Shown one piece after another: positions 1 through 4,903 of a stretch of 5,002 nucleotides of DNA (its first letter is position 1; the number at the start of each line of letters is the position of its first letter). The stretch is from Acidimicrobiaceae bacterium. Lineage in GTDB: Bacteria; Actinomycetota; Acidimicrobiia; Acidimicrobiales; Microtrichaceae. The DNA is taken from NCBI GenBank assembly GCA_003514205.1, contig DORQ01000189.1, positions 20,275-25,276 on the forward strand, given 5' to 3'. The translations under genes were made by a program, and so were the position numbers. Under the pieces are notes generated by a model. That model made no database searches and was not told the DNA's origin. It was given only the letters and a program-made list of their open reading frames with translations.

Positions 1-449
1 TCATCGATCTCGACGCCTTCAGTCCTTCGAGGTCGTTGCGGCGCTCCGTTCAGCGCTACGAGATCCGAACGGATACCTGCTTTCAACGCGTGGTGCTCGC
101 TTGCGCTGATCCAACCCGTGCCCATGGCTGGATCAACACTGCAATTCTGAAGGCCTATACGAACCTTCATCATCTCGGCTTCGCACATTCCGTTGAGGTA
201 TTTTGTGACGACGAGTTGGTTGGCGGCCTCTATGGAGTCCGCATCAAGGGTCTGTTCGCCGGGGAGTCGATGTTTCACCGAGCGCCTGATGCTTCCAAGG
301 TTGCTCTGGTTCATTTGGTGAGCTCCCTTCGGGAATCTGAAGGCCATCTCCTTGATGGACAGTGGCTCACTCCCCATCTGGAATCACTCGGGGCCACGGC
401 CCTCCCGCGGTCGCGTTACCTCCAATTGCTCGCCGCCGCGCTCCGGTAA
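1..449 (+). CDS. aat: Leucyl/phenylalanyl-tRNA-protein transferase (Aat), 5' end outside the window
   Basis: Cytosolic enzyme that moves Leu or Phe from aminoacyl-tRNA onto the N-terminus of proteins with N-terminal Arg or Lys, feeding the N-degron (ClpS/ClpAP) route. The reading frame is open from base 3 to a TAA at 447-449, so the true start lies upstream. A TTG at 36 is in frame, but family-like residues (SRSLRR) span it, so it is not the start. About 148 codons are visible against roughly 230 for the family. Family blocks seen in order are GWI, AYTNLHHLG, AHSVEV, LVGGLYGV, GESMFHR, DASKVAL, LLDGQ, TPHLESLGA and a closing PRSRYLQLL. The Glu of GESMF (codon 264-266) and the Gln of DGQ (360-362) match the residues described as catalytic in E. 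coli Aat (E156 and Q188, from memory). It converges on dnaB, 26 bp between stops. The C-terminus stops soon after the PRxRYL block, shorter than in E. coli. Identification is firm. Confidence 0.95.
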   Translation, partial: IDLDAFSPSRSLRRSVQRYEIRTDTCFQRVVLACADPTRAHGWINTAILKAYTNLHHLGFAHSVEVFCDDELVGGLYGVRIKGLFAGESMFHRAPDASKVALVHLVSSLRESEGHLLDGQWLTPHLESLGATALPRSRYLQLLAAALR

Positions 450-456
450 AGGTTGG

Positions 457-489
457 AGCCAGAGAGCGCTTTCACTCAGGCAGCTGGCT
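457..489. terminator. Weak inverted repeat at the aat/dnaB convergent junction
   Basis: The arms AGCCAG (457-462) and CTGGCT (484-489) are perfect inverted repeats around a 21-nt loop. A second small foldback lies inside the loop (GAGAGC/GCTTTC, 462-473). The element spans both stop-codon regions of two convergent genes, where a shared bidirectional terminator would be expected. There is no T-tract on either strand, so this is only a candidate. Rho-dependent or readthrough termination is equally possible. Confidence 0.25.
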
Positions 490-1831
490 TGGCCATATTC
501 GCAAACAGCGTGCAGTAGTCAAGGAACGCGAGTCGGCAGGTGCCAGTTGGGCCATTTCGATGCTTCGACACGATGATTTCCGCAGTGCCTTTGTCGGGAG
601 TGTCCTTGTTGTAGATCTCGTCCCGGTACACAAACATGACCACGTCGGCATCCTGCTCAATCGAGCCCGACTCTCGCAGATCAGCAAGCATTGGTCGCTT
701 ATCAGCCCGATTCTCGAGCGCCCGGGAGAGCTGAGACAGGGCCATCACAGGGCATTCCAATTCTCGGGCGAGAATCTTGAGTCCGCGAGATATTTCAGAG
801 ATTTCAACCTGGCGGCTCTCCGCATTGGGACGACCACTCATGAGCTGCAGGTAGTCCACAACGATCAACCCAAGATCTCCGACCTTCGATTTCAGCCGAC
901 GTGCCTTGGCCCTGATCTCCATGATCGTGAGATTCGGGTTGTCGTCAATCCACAACGGTGCTTCTGCGAGCCGGCCCAACGTCTTGGACACTTTGGACCA
1001 ATCGGCTTCATTGAGTTGGCCACTGCGGAGCCTCGTCGCGTCGATGCGCCCTTCTGAGCTCAATAGCCGCTGTGTGAGTTCAAGATGGCCCATCTCCAGC
1101 GAGAAGTACAAGGCTGGTTTGCCGGCCCGCAACGCTGCATTGGCCGCCGCCCCGAGCCCAAAGGCGGTCTTCCCCATGGCGGGTCGGGCTCCCACCACGA
1201 TGAGCGCATTCGGCTGAAGGCCAGCGGTGAGTTCATCAAGCTCGTTATATCCAGAGGGAGTTCCAGTAATGGCCTCCTTCCGCTCATAGAGGGTCTCCAG
1301 TCGATCGAGGGTCGACCCGAGAAGGTCTCTGATCTCGACCATTGAATCAGTCACCCGACGCTGCGCGACTTCGTACATCATCGATTCAGCCATATCGAGC
1401 GTCTTTGGCACATCGCCCAATGGGCTGTAGCCCAACTCAGCAATGTCGGTGGCTGTGGACACAAGTCGCCGGAGCAGCGCATTCTCATCAACGATTTTGG
1501 CGTAGTGCGACGCGTTACTGACTGCCGGAGTGCGCGATTGGATCGACAGAAGGACGGCCGCTCCGCCAATCGCCTCGAGCAGCCCTGCGCGCTTGAGTTC
1601 CTCAGCAACGGTGACTGGATCCACTGGGGTTCCGGCCGCGTACAGCGTCGAAATTGCTTCGAAAATCAGCCCGTGGGCCGGCTTGTAGAAGTCCCCCGAT
1701 TGGACGATTTGAACGGCGTCGGCGATGGCTGTCTGTTTGAGCAGCATTGCGCCAAGAAGAGACTCCTCCGCTTGAAGGTTATGCGGAGGGATACGCCCGC
1801 CATCCATCGAATGTTGGGCCTCAGACGCCAT
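476..1831 (-). CDS. dnaB: Replicative DNA helicase DnaB
   Basis: Hexameric 5'-3' helicase that unwinds DNA at the replication fork and recruits primase. The 451 residues match the usual family length and there is no intein, although DnaB is a known intein host. The N-terminal helical (primase-interacting) domain covers about residues 12-115, opening with PPHNLQAEESLLGAML. The linker and linker helix cover about 160-185. The RecA-like ATPase domain runs from about 188 to the end. Walker A is GARPAMGKT (214-222, Lys221), the catalytic Glu is in SLEM (Glu246), Walker B is LIVVDYLQL (322-330, Asp326), SQLSR is at 366-370, DLRESGSIEQDAD is at 384-396, and the KHRNGPTG block (423-430) holds the Lys/Arg-finger residues. 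The ATG is backed by AAGGA seven bases upstream. The gene follows rplI after 193 bp, the usual actinobacterial order. It runs head-on into aat. Confidence 0.98.
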   Translation of the reverse strand: MASEAQHSMDGGRIPPHNLQAEESLLGAMLLKQTAIADAVQIVQSGDFYKPAHGLIFEAISTLYAAGTPVDPVTVAEELKRAGLLEAIGGAAVLLSIQSRTPAVSNASHYAKIVDENALLRRLVSTATDIAELGYSPLGDVPKTLDMAESMMYEVAQRRVTDSMVEIRDLLGSTLDRLETLYERKEAITGTPSGYNELDELTAGLQPNALIVVGARPAMGKTAFGLGAAANAALRAGKPALYFSLEMGHLELTQRLLSSEGRIDATRLRSGQLNEADWSKVSKTLGRLAEAPLWIDDNPNLTIMEIRAKARRLKSKVGDLGLIVVDYLQLMSGRPNAESRQVEISEISRGLKILARELECPVMALSQLSRALENRADKRPMLADLRESGSIEQDADVVMFVYRDEIYNKDTPDKGTAEIIVSKHRNGPTGTCRLAFLDYCTLFANMAKPAA

Positions 1832-1838
1832 CTAACTA

Positions 1839-1843
1839 TCCTT
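1839..1843 (-). promoter_or_regulatory. Shine-Dalgarno site of dnaB
   Basis: AAGGA on the - strand, seven bases before the ATG at 1829-1831. It supports this start codon. I see no convincing -10/-35 pair in the upstream 193 bp, so whether dnaB has its own promoter is open. Confidence 0.7.
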
Positions 1844-1869
1844 GCTGGCCGCGGTCCGCGACGCTAGGG

Positions 1870-1944
1870 ACAACTCGGTGCATTTCCAGTGAACAACGAG
1901 GGGATAACCGCGCTGAACAGGGGATTTCGCGGTCCGAGTTGTTC
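1870..1944. repeat. Inverted and degenerate direct repeats upstream of dnaB
   Basis: ACAACTCGG (1870-1878) is the exact inverted repeat of CCGAGTTGT (1934-1942). GAACAAC (1891-1897) is the inverted repeat of GTTGTTC (1938-1944) and would compete for the same right arm. Within the enclosed segment, AGGGGAT occurs twice, at 1899-1905 and 1919-1925, each preceded by GAACA (GAACAACGAGGGGAT at 1891-1905 and GAACAGGGGAT at 1915-1925). Read on the - strand, TTATCCCCT (1907-1899) differs from the DnaA-box consensus TTATCCACA at two positions. Function is not shown. Options are alternative leader folding, a binding site for a regulator, or chance in a non-coding spacer. Confidence 0.4.
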
Positions 1945-1971
1945 GTGAACTGCGTCGGATTCATGCTCAGC

Positions 1972-2012
1972 GCGATGCGGGCACATCCACGGGGTGGATC
2001 TACCCGCATCGC
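1972..2012 (-). terminator. Strong 41-nt hairpin just downstream of rplI
   Basis: A 10-bp perfect outer stem (GCGATGCGGG 1972-1981 with CCCGCATCGC 2003-2012) and a 6-bp perfect inner stem (ATCCAC 1985-1990 with GTGGAT 1994-1999) share one axis. They are separated by a small imperfect stretch and capped by a 3-nt loop. The hairpin begins 12 bases after the rplI stop codon in the direction of transcription. No U-tract follows it, so it is not a canonical intrinsic terminator. Actinobacteria are often described as using hairpins with poor or no U-tract. It could end or attenuate the rpsF-rplI transcript before dnaB, or protect its 3' end from RNases. Confidence 0.6.
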
Positions 2013-2024
2013 AAGGCTGGCCTG

Positions 2025-2474
2025 CTAGTTCACTTGAATGGTGAGCGGGAACTCAACGTCGCCGTGGAGGCGAATCTGCACTGAATGAGTTCCACTGGTC
2101 TTGATGTGCTCAGCGATATGGACTGAGCGGCGATCCAACTCCACATTTGCTTGGGACTGAATCGCATCAGCGATCTCATGAGCGTTCACCGAACCGAAGA
2201 GCTTGCCTCCGGAACCGGCCTTTGCTGAGATCGAAATCACCTTGGAGACCAATACCTTCGCGATCTCCTCTGCCGATTCGCGATCCTTGGCGTCTTTGAT
2301 GCCTCGCGCTCGACGCATCGCCTCGGCTTGAGCCTGAGCCCCTGGAGTTGCTTTCATTGCCAGGCCGCGGGGAACAAGAAAGTTCCGTGCATAACCGGCA
2401 GTGACTTCAACCACATCGCCACGCTTGCCGAGTCCGGCCACGTCGCCTCGAAGAATAAGTGAAACGGGGGTCAC
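2025..2474 (-). CDS. rplI: 50S ribosomal protein L9
   Basis: Large-subunit protein that binds 23S rRNA near the base of the L1 stalk and helps maintain reading frame. The 149 residues match the normal length. The N-terminal rRNA-binding domain carries [15 protein letters not shown] (10-24) and [13 protein letters not shown] (27-39). A long connecting helix rich in Ala, Arg, Lys and Glu covers about 40-75. The C-terminal domain includes [16 protein letters not shown] (89-104) and ends in [13 protein letters not shown]. The start is GTG at 2472-2474, overlapping the rpsR stop as GTGA (2471-2474). The start is supported by GGAGG seven bases upstream and by correct alignment of the N-terminus ([16 protein letters not shown], slightly longer than the common MKVILxxDV start). 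Translation is probably coupled to rpsR. Confidence 0.97.
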   Translation of the reverse strand: MTPVSLILRGDVAGLGKRGDVVEVTAGYARNFLVPRGLAMKATPGAQAQAEAMRRARGIKDAKDRESAEEIAKVLVSKVISISAKAGSGGKLFGSVNAHEIADAIQSQANVELDRRSVHIAEHIKTSGTHSVQIRLHGDVEFPLTIQVN

Positions 2475-2875
2475 GCCTCTACCTCCACAACGTCTTCGGA
2501 CTCGGTGCCTTCAACATCAGTCAACGGTTCAAATTCCTCGGTTGCTGACTCTCGGGGCGCACGGGGTCGACGTTCGCCATCGTCATCTCGATCGCGAGAC
2601 GGCCTGCCGCGCTGCGTGGTCACTCTGCTCGTGTAGGGCAGCAATGCCATCTCTCGGGCGTTCTTGATTGCCCGTGCGATCTCACGCTGTTGCTGAGAAT
2701 CGTTGCCCGAAACTCGTCGAGCCCTGATCTTTGCGCGATCAGACATGAACCGTCGAAGGAGGTTCACGTCCTTCCAATCGACATAGTCGATCTTTTCGCT
2801 GTTCAGAACACTTACCTTTTTCTTGCCTCCTCGACGCGATGCGTCGCGGGGCTTCGTTGTCCGCTTTGCCTTCAT
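2471..2875 (-). CDS. rpsR: 30S ribosomal protein S18, zinc-ligand-free form with a long acidic C-terminal tail
   Basis: Small-subunit protein that binds 16S rRNA as a heterodimer with S6 in the platform. The core is clear: [13 protein letters not shown] (31-43), [10 protein letters not shown] (49-58), [21 protein letters not shown] (64-84, split for reading as [10 protein letters not shown] and [11 protein letters not shown]). Two features are unusual. First, the zinc ligands of the C+ form (CxxC near the N-terminus and C-x2-H after RRVTGN) are all replaced: Ser22 and Asn25, then Asp59 and Gln62, using the family pattern from memory. Second, the protein has 134 residues instead of about 75-90. 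The extra ~50 begin with an Arg/Asp-rich, probably disordered stretch (89-108). They end in a segment (109-134) with 11 acidic and no basic residues. The ATG overlaps the ssb stop by one base (TAATG), with GAGGAG upstream as Shine-Dalgarno. The frame stays open without a shift, so the tail appears real. Confidence 0.95.
   Translation of the reverse strand: MKAKRTTKPRDASRRGGKKKVSVLNSEKIDYVDWKDVNLLRRFMSDRAKIRARRVSGNDSQQQREIARAIKNAREMALLPYTSRVTTQRGRPSRDRDDDGERRPRAPRESATEEFEPLTDVEGTESEDVVEVEA
2482..2486 (-). promoter_or_regulatory. Shine-Dalgarno site of rplI inside the rpsR 3' end
   Basis: GGAGG on the - strand, seven bases before the GTG start of rplI. It lies within the codons GTG-GAG-GTA for the last acidic residues of S18 (Val-Glu-Val). 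Its presence decides the GTG start and implies that rplI translation depends on ribosomes finishing rpsR. Confidence 0.8.
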
Positions 2876-3327
2876 TAGAACGGCTCCTCGTCGTAGTCAT
2901 AGGTTGCGGGTGGTTCCGATGGCACTGGCTGGGATGCAGCCCCGCCACCGTCAGATCCCCCACGTCGATCACTTTTCGTCACAACTGCTGATGCCCAACG
3001 CAGGCTGGGACCAACCTCGTCAGCAACCACTTCGATCTTTGAACGCTTGTCACCGTCTTGGGTTTCCCAGGTTCGCTGATCAAGGCGGCCAGTCACCATG
3101 AGCCTTGTGCCCTTGGTAACAGATTCGCTGACGTTCTCCGCCAGTTCACGCCAGCAGACAATGTCGATGTATGAAACTGCTTCTTCCCATTGCTGGGTCT
3201 GTCGATTCTGCCAACGACGATTCACGGCAAGCCCGAATGTGGCTACCGCTTGGCCCGTTGGAGTGAACCGAAGTTCGGGATCTTTGGTTACGTTCCCGAT
3301 GAGATCAACGCTATTTCCGTTTGCCAT
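2875..3327 (-). CDS. ssb: Single-stranded DNA-binding protein SSB
   Basis: Binds and protects single-stranded DNA during replication, repair and recombination, and recruits partners through its C-terminal tip. It has 150 residues. The OB-fold covers about 1-112: [19 protein letters not shown] (5-23, from N5), [12 protein letters not shown] (28-39), [18 protein letters not shown] (49-66), [11 protein letters not shown] (72-82). Five Trp residues (39, 47, 59, 87, 111) are visible, several at positions where aromatic residues stack on bases. A short linker rich in Gly, Ser, Pro and Ala (about 118-142) leads to the acidic tip DYDEEPF (144-150), which shows the protein is complete. The linker is shorter than in E. 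coli SSB. The ATG has AGAAGG six bases upstream and lies 23 nt after rpsF. SSB copies in this operon are normally the essential housekeeping one. Confidence 0.98.
   Translation of the reverse strand: MANGNSVDLIGNVTKDPELRFTPTGQAVATFGLAVNRRWQNRQTQQWEEAVSYIDIVCWRELAENVSESVTKGTRLMVTGRLDQRTWETQDGDKRSKIEVVADEVGPSLRWASAVVTKSDRRGGSDGGGAASQPVPSEPPATYDYDEEPF
2884..2889 (-). promoter_or_regulatory. Shine-Dalgarno site of rpsR inside the ssb acidic-tip codons
   Basis: GAGGAG on the - strand, eight bases before the rpsR ATG. The same six bases encode the two Glu residues of the SSB tip (EEPF). With the TAATG stop/start overlap, this points to reinitiation of ribosomes finishing ssb. Confidence 0.75.
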
Positions 3328-3333
3328 GTCAAA

Positions 3334-3339
3334 CCTTCT
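3334..3339 (-). promoter_or_regulatory. Shine-Dalgarno site of ssb
   Basis: AGAAGG on the - strand, six bases before the ATG at 3325-3327, located in the 23-nt rpsF-ssb gap. It supports the chosen ssb start. Confidence 0.65.
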
Positions 3340-3350
3340 GAGTTGGTGAC

Positions 3351-3683
3351 TCAGCCCTCTGCCGCGGCGCCGAGCAGACCACGTCGCTCGGCCTCAGCAT
3401 CGGGGAGTCGGATGAGCTTGTGGCGGACAACATCGTCTGCAAGTCGGAGAAACCGATCAACTTCATCAAGATTGGATGCAGTGGTCGAGATTTCGAGCAC
3501 CGTGTAGATGCCTTCAAGCTTGTGATTGATGGGGTAGGCATATCGGCGCCGCCCCCAGAAGTCTGTCTTCACGACCGAGCCGCCATCGGCAACGATAAGT
3601 TGCTCGATTCGCTCGTTCACTGCTTTGACTCCGGCATCGTCTACGTCTGAGTCGACAATTACCATGAGTTCATAGGCGCGCAT
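3351..3683 (-). CDS. rpsF: 30S ribosomal protein S6
   Basis: Small-subunit platform protein that binds 16S rRNA together with S18, which is encoded two genes downstream. The 110 residues are slightly longer than the common 95-100. The ferredoxin-like fold is recognisable from MRAYELMVIVDSDVDD (1-16), the long first helix (17-32), the hallmark FWGRRRYAYPINHKLEGIY (42-60) and EVDRFLRLADDVVRHKLIRL (74-93). The C-terminal GLLGAAAEG extends a little past the core. The ATG at 3681-3683 has GGAGG nine bases upstream and gives the canonical MRxYE start. It is the first gene of the compact rpsF-ssb-rpsR-rplI block and is preceded by a structured 205-bp non-coding stretch. Confidence 0.97.
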   Translation of the reverse strand: MRAYELMVIVDSDVDDAGVKAVNERIEQLIVADGGSVVKTDFWGRRRYAYPINHKLEGIYTVLEISTTASNLDEVDRFLRLADDVVRHKLIRLPDAEAERRGLLGAAAEG

Positions 3684-3692
3684 GTAGTACGT

Positions 3693-3697
3693 CCTCC
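3693..3697 (-). promoter_or_regulatory. Shine-Dalgarno site of rpsF
   Basis: GGAGG (within GGGAGGA) on the - strand, nine bases before the rpsF ATG and directly after the leader hairpins at 3702-3743. Folding of that leader could influence access to it. Confidence 0.7.
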
Positions 3698-3701
3698 CTC
3701 T

Positions 3702-3743
3702 GGACCTGACCCGTTGGGTGCAGGGCCCCGGACGGTCCGGAGC
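3702..3743 (-). promoter_or_regulatory. Structured rpsF leader: two adjacent stem-loops, candidate S6:S18 autoregulatory element
   Basis: Read on the - strand. Stem-loop 1 (3743-3725) pairs GCUCCGG with CCGGGGC, including one G-U pair, and leaves the apical loop ACCGU, which contains CCG. The DNA core CCGGACGGTCCGG (3728-3740) is a perfect odd-centred palindrome. Stem-loop 2 (3724-3705) pairs CCUG with CAGG and ACCC with GGGU around an AAC loop, with one bulged C. It can be extended by two more pairs past a mismatch (3727-3702), which would then compete with stem-loop 1. rpsF leaders in many bacteria carry an RNA motif with a conserved CCG that binds the S6:S18 complex. The placement fits that role, but I cannot confirm the match to the family consensus. 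Confidence 0.4.
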
Positions 3744-3789
3744 AGGGTGTCATATTGACTTGGCTATGGTAGCCGCTCGCAGGACAACT

Positions 3790-3864
3790 ACTGAAGTTGG
3801 CCGAGCAAGGATGTTCGCTTCTCACAACTTCGATACTGACAGGCACCACCGACACTGAAGTCGG
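3790..3864 (-). repeat. Repeats and small stem-loops in the panB-rpsF spacer
   Basis: ACTGAAGTTGG (3790-3800) and ACTGAAGTCGG (3854-3864) are direct repeats with one difference in 11. GAAGTTG (3793-3799) and CAACTTC (3825-3831) form a 7-bp inverted repeat, and CCGAC (3849-3853) with GTCGG (3860-3864) a 5-bp one. A possible weak promoter for rpsF on the - strand is TTCAGT (3796-3791) with TACCAT (3772-3767), 18 bp apart. It matches the consensus poorly and is not listed separately. Otherwise the spacer shows no gene. Confidence 0.3.
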
Positions 3865-3870
3865 GAACTG

Positions 3871-3884
3871 TCTCCGCAAGGAGA
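3871..3884 (-). terminator. Short hairpin after the panB stop codon
   Basis: TCTCC (3871-3875) and GGAGA (3880-3884) form a perfect 5-bp stem with a 4-nt loop, four bases past the panB TAG in the direction of transcription. A second 5-bp stem (3849-3864) follows. Neither has a T-tract, and the stems are short. This is a weak candidate for the end of the panB transcript, which would separate it from the rpsF operon. Confidence 0.3.
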
Positions 3885-3888
3885 TGAG

Positions 3889-4776
3889 CTAGTGAGCGAT
3901 TGGTCCTGAGTACAGGGCGATGGCCTCGGCCTCTGACGACTCAAGCTGATAGCTCTCCGCTGGGGAAGGGAATTCTCCACTCCGAACGTCAGCTGCGAAT
4001 TCGGAGATGGCCGCCACCGAAATCGACTTCACGTCGGCATAACGACGAACGAACTTAGGCAGCATCCGATCTTGGATGCCGAGAAGGTCATGGGAGACGA
4101 GCACCTGGCCGTCGCAGTCTTTCCCTGCGCCAATCCCAATCGTGGGAATATCCACAGAGTTGGTGATCAACGAGGCGACTTCGCTGGGAATCCCCTCTAG
4201 CACTAACGCAAAGCAGCCAGCGTGCTGCAACGCCTTGGCATCAGCTACGAGTTGCAGCGCTGCCTGGGAATTCTTTCCCTGCACTTTGAACCCGCCCATC
4301 GCGTGCATGGATTGGGGGGTCAAACCAATGTGGCCCATCGCCGGAATCTCGGCGTTCACGATTGCTTCGATCATTCCAACTCGTTTCACGCCACCCTCAA
4401 GCTTCACGCACTGCGCTCCTGCTCGTATGAGCTGTGCAGCGTTCTGCACGGTTTCAGATGGAGAGACGTGATAACTCATCCACGGCAGGTCCCCGACGAT
4501 CAAGGCTGCAGGCTGGGTTCGAGCTACCGCAGCGATGTGGTGAGCCATGTCTGCCACAGTGACTTGAAGGGTGTCCTCGTATCCGAGGACGACCATCGCT
4601 AAGGAGTCGCCGACCAAGATCATGTCGACCCCGGCCTCGTCAGCAATTCTCGCGCTCGGCGCGTCATAGGCCGTGACCATGACAAGCCGCTCCCCGTTGT
4701 TTCGGGCCTTCCGCGCTTGGACGGCCGGAACCGTCACCGCAGCTTTGCGAGTAGTTGTGGATCCAGAAACGCTCAT
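3889..4776 (-). CDS. panB: 3-methyl-2-oxobutanoate hydroxymethyltransferase (ketopantoate hydroxymethyltransferase)
   Basis: Transfers a one-carbon unit from 5,10-methylenetetrahydrofolate to 2-oxoisovalerate to give ketopantoate, the first committed step of pantothenate and coenzyme A synthesis. It acts in the cytosol as a Mg-dependent (beta/alpha)8 barrel, typically decameric. The 295 residues are slightly longer than usual because of a ~12-residue Ser/Thr-rich N-terminal lead. Motifs seen are VMVTAYDAPSARIADEAGVD (32-51), LVGDSL (54-59, metal ligand Asp57), VGDLPWMSY (94-102, Asp96), VKLEGG (124-129, Glu127), MGHIGLTPQS (147-156), LVLEGIP (191-197, probable catalytic base Glu194) and TIGIGAGKDCDGQVLV (212-227). 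The residue after GDSL is Ala60 where many homologues have Gly. The ATG is supported by a near-ideal GGGAGGTG. panC and panD are not adjacent on the visible side. Confidence 0.97.
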   Translation of the reverse strand: MSVSGSTTTRKAAVTVPAVQARKARNNGERLVMVTAYDAPSARIADEAGVDMILVGDSLAMVVLGYEDTLQVTVADMAHHIAAVARTQPAALIVGDLPWMSYHVSPSETVQNAAQLIRAGAQCVKLEGGVKRVGMIEAIVNAEIPAMGHIGLTPQSMHAMGGFKVQGKNSQAALQLVADAKALQHAGCFALVLEGIPSEVASLITNSVDIPTIGIGAGKDCDGQVLVSHDLLGIQDRMLPKFVRRYADVKSISVAAISEFAADVRSGEFPSPAESYQLESSEAEAIALYSGPIAH

Positions 4777-4780
4777 GGAG

Positions 4781-4788
4781 CACCTCCC
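4781..4788 (-). promoter_or_regulatory. Strong Shine-Dalgarno site of panB
   Basis: GGGAGGTG on the - strand, close to a full complement of the 16S rRNA 3' end. The core GGAGG lies six bases before the ATG at 4774-4776. It fixes the panB start and predicts efficient initiation. Confidence 0.85.
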
Positions 4789-4823
4789 TTTGATGGTCCG
4801 GCGCCCTTCAGCTACCGGCCGAT

Positions 4824-4846
4824 ACGGTCACTCTAGGAGTGATCGT
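4824..4846. repeat. 23-bp near-perfect inverted repeat upstream of panB
   Basis: TCACTC (4828-4833) and GAGTGA (4837-4842) are perfect arms around TAG. The pairing continues outward through one G/T mismatch to ACG (4824-4826) and CGT (4844-4846), giving nine Watson-Crick pairs plus the mismatch. It sits 47 bp before the panB start codon, between panB and the upstream gene. It has the symmetry and size of a regulator-binding operator, but in RNA it would also form a stable hairpin in the panB leader. No T-tract follows on either strand. Confidence 0.45.
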
Positions 4847-4861
4847 CAGAAATTGCTAGGG

Positions 4862-4903
4862 GGCAATATTGCCGCCTCTTCCGGAGGAATAGCCCGCTGC
4901 TAT
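4862..4903 (-). terminator. Run of three small foldbacks after the upstream gene's stop
   Basis: In the direction of transcription these are ATAGC/GCTAT (4889-4893 with 4899-4903, overlapping the TAG stop), CCTC/GAGG (4875-4878 with 4884-4887), and the 12-bp perfect palindrome GGCAATATTGCC (4862-4873). ATTGC at 4852-4856 offers an alternative partner to GCAAT at 4863-4867. The cluster may terminate the upstream transcript or form part of the panB leader, but none of the stems is followed by a U-tract. Confidence 0.3.

Noticed and set aside
362..1057. 231-codon open frame on the + strand over the 3' half of dnaB
   Set aside because: It lies wholly antisense to conserved dnaB codons (Walker B and helicase motifs), has no recognisable domain and is best explained as a shadow of the coding strand.
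476..1831. Possible intein in dnaB
   Set aside because: The ATPase motifs are contiguous and the total length of 451 residues leaves no room for an insertion.
1747..2028. 93-codon open frame on the + strand spanning the rplI-dnaB spacer
   Set aside because: It begins antisense inside dnaB, crosses the dnaB start and the 41-nt hairpin, and shows no coding character or ribosome-binding site.
3670..3879. 69-codon open frame on the - strand across the panB-rpsF spacer
   Set aside because: It starts with TTG without a Shine-Dalgarno, runs into the rpsF start in another frame, resembles no known protein, and occupies the structured leader region.
4597..4599. Gly to Ala change after GDSL in PanB as a sign of inactivation
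   Set aside because: All metal and catalytic residues are present, and variation at this position is known among actinobacterial PanB proteins, so it is probably neutral.
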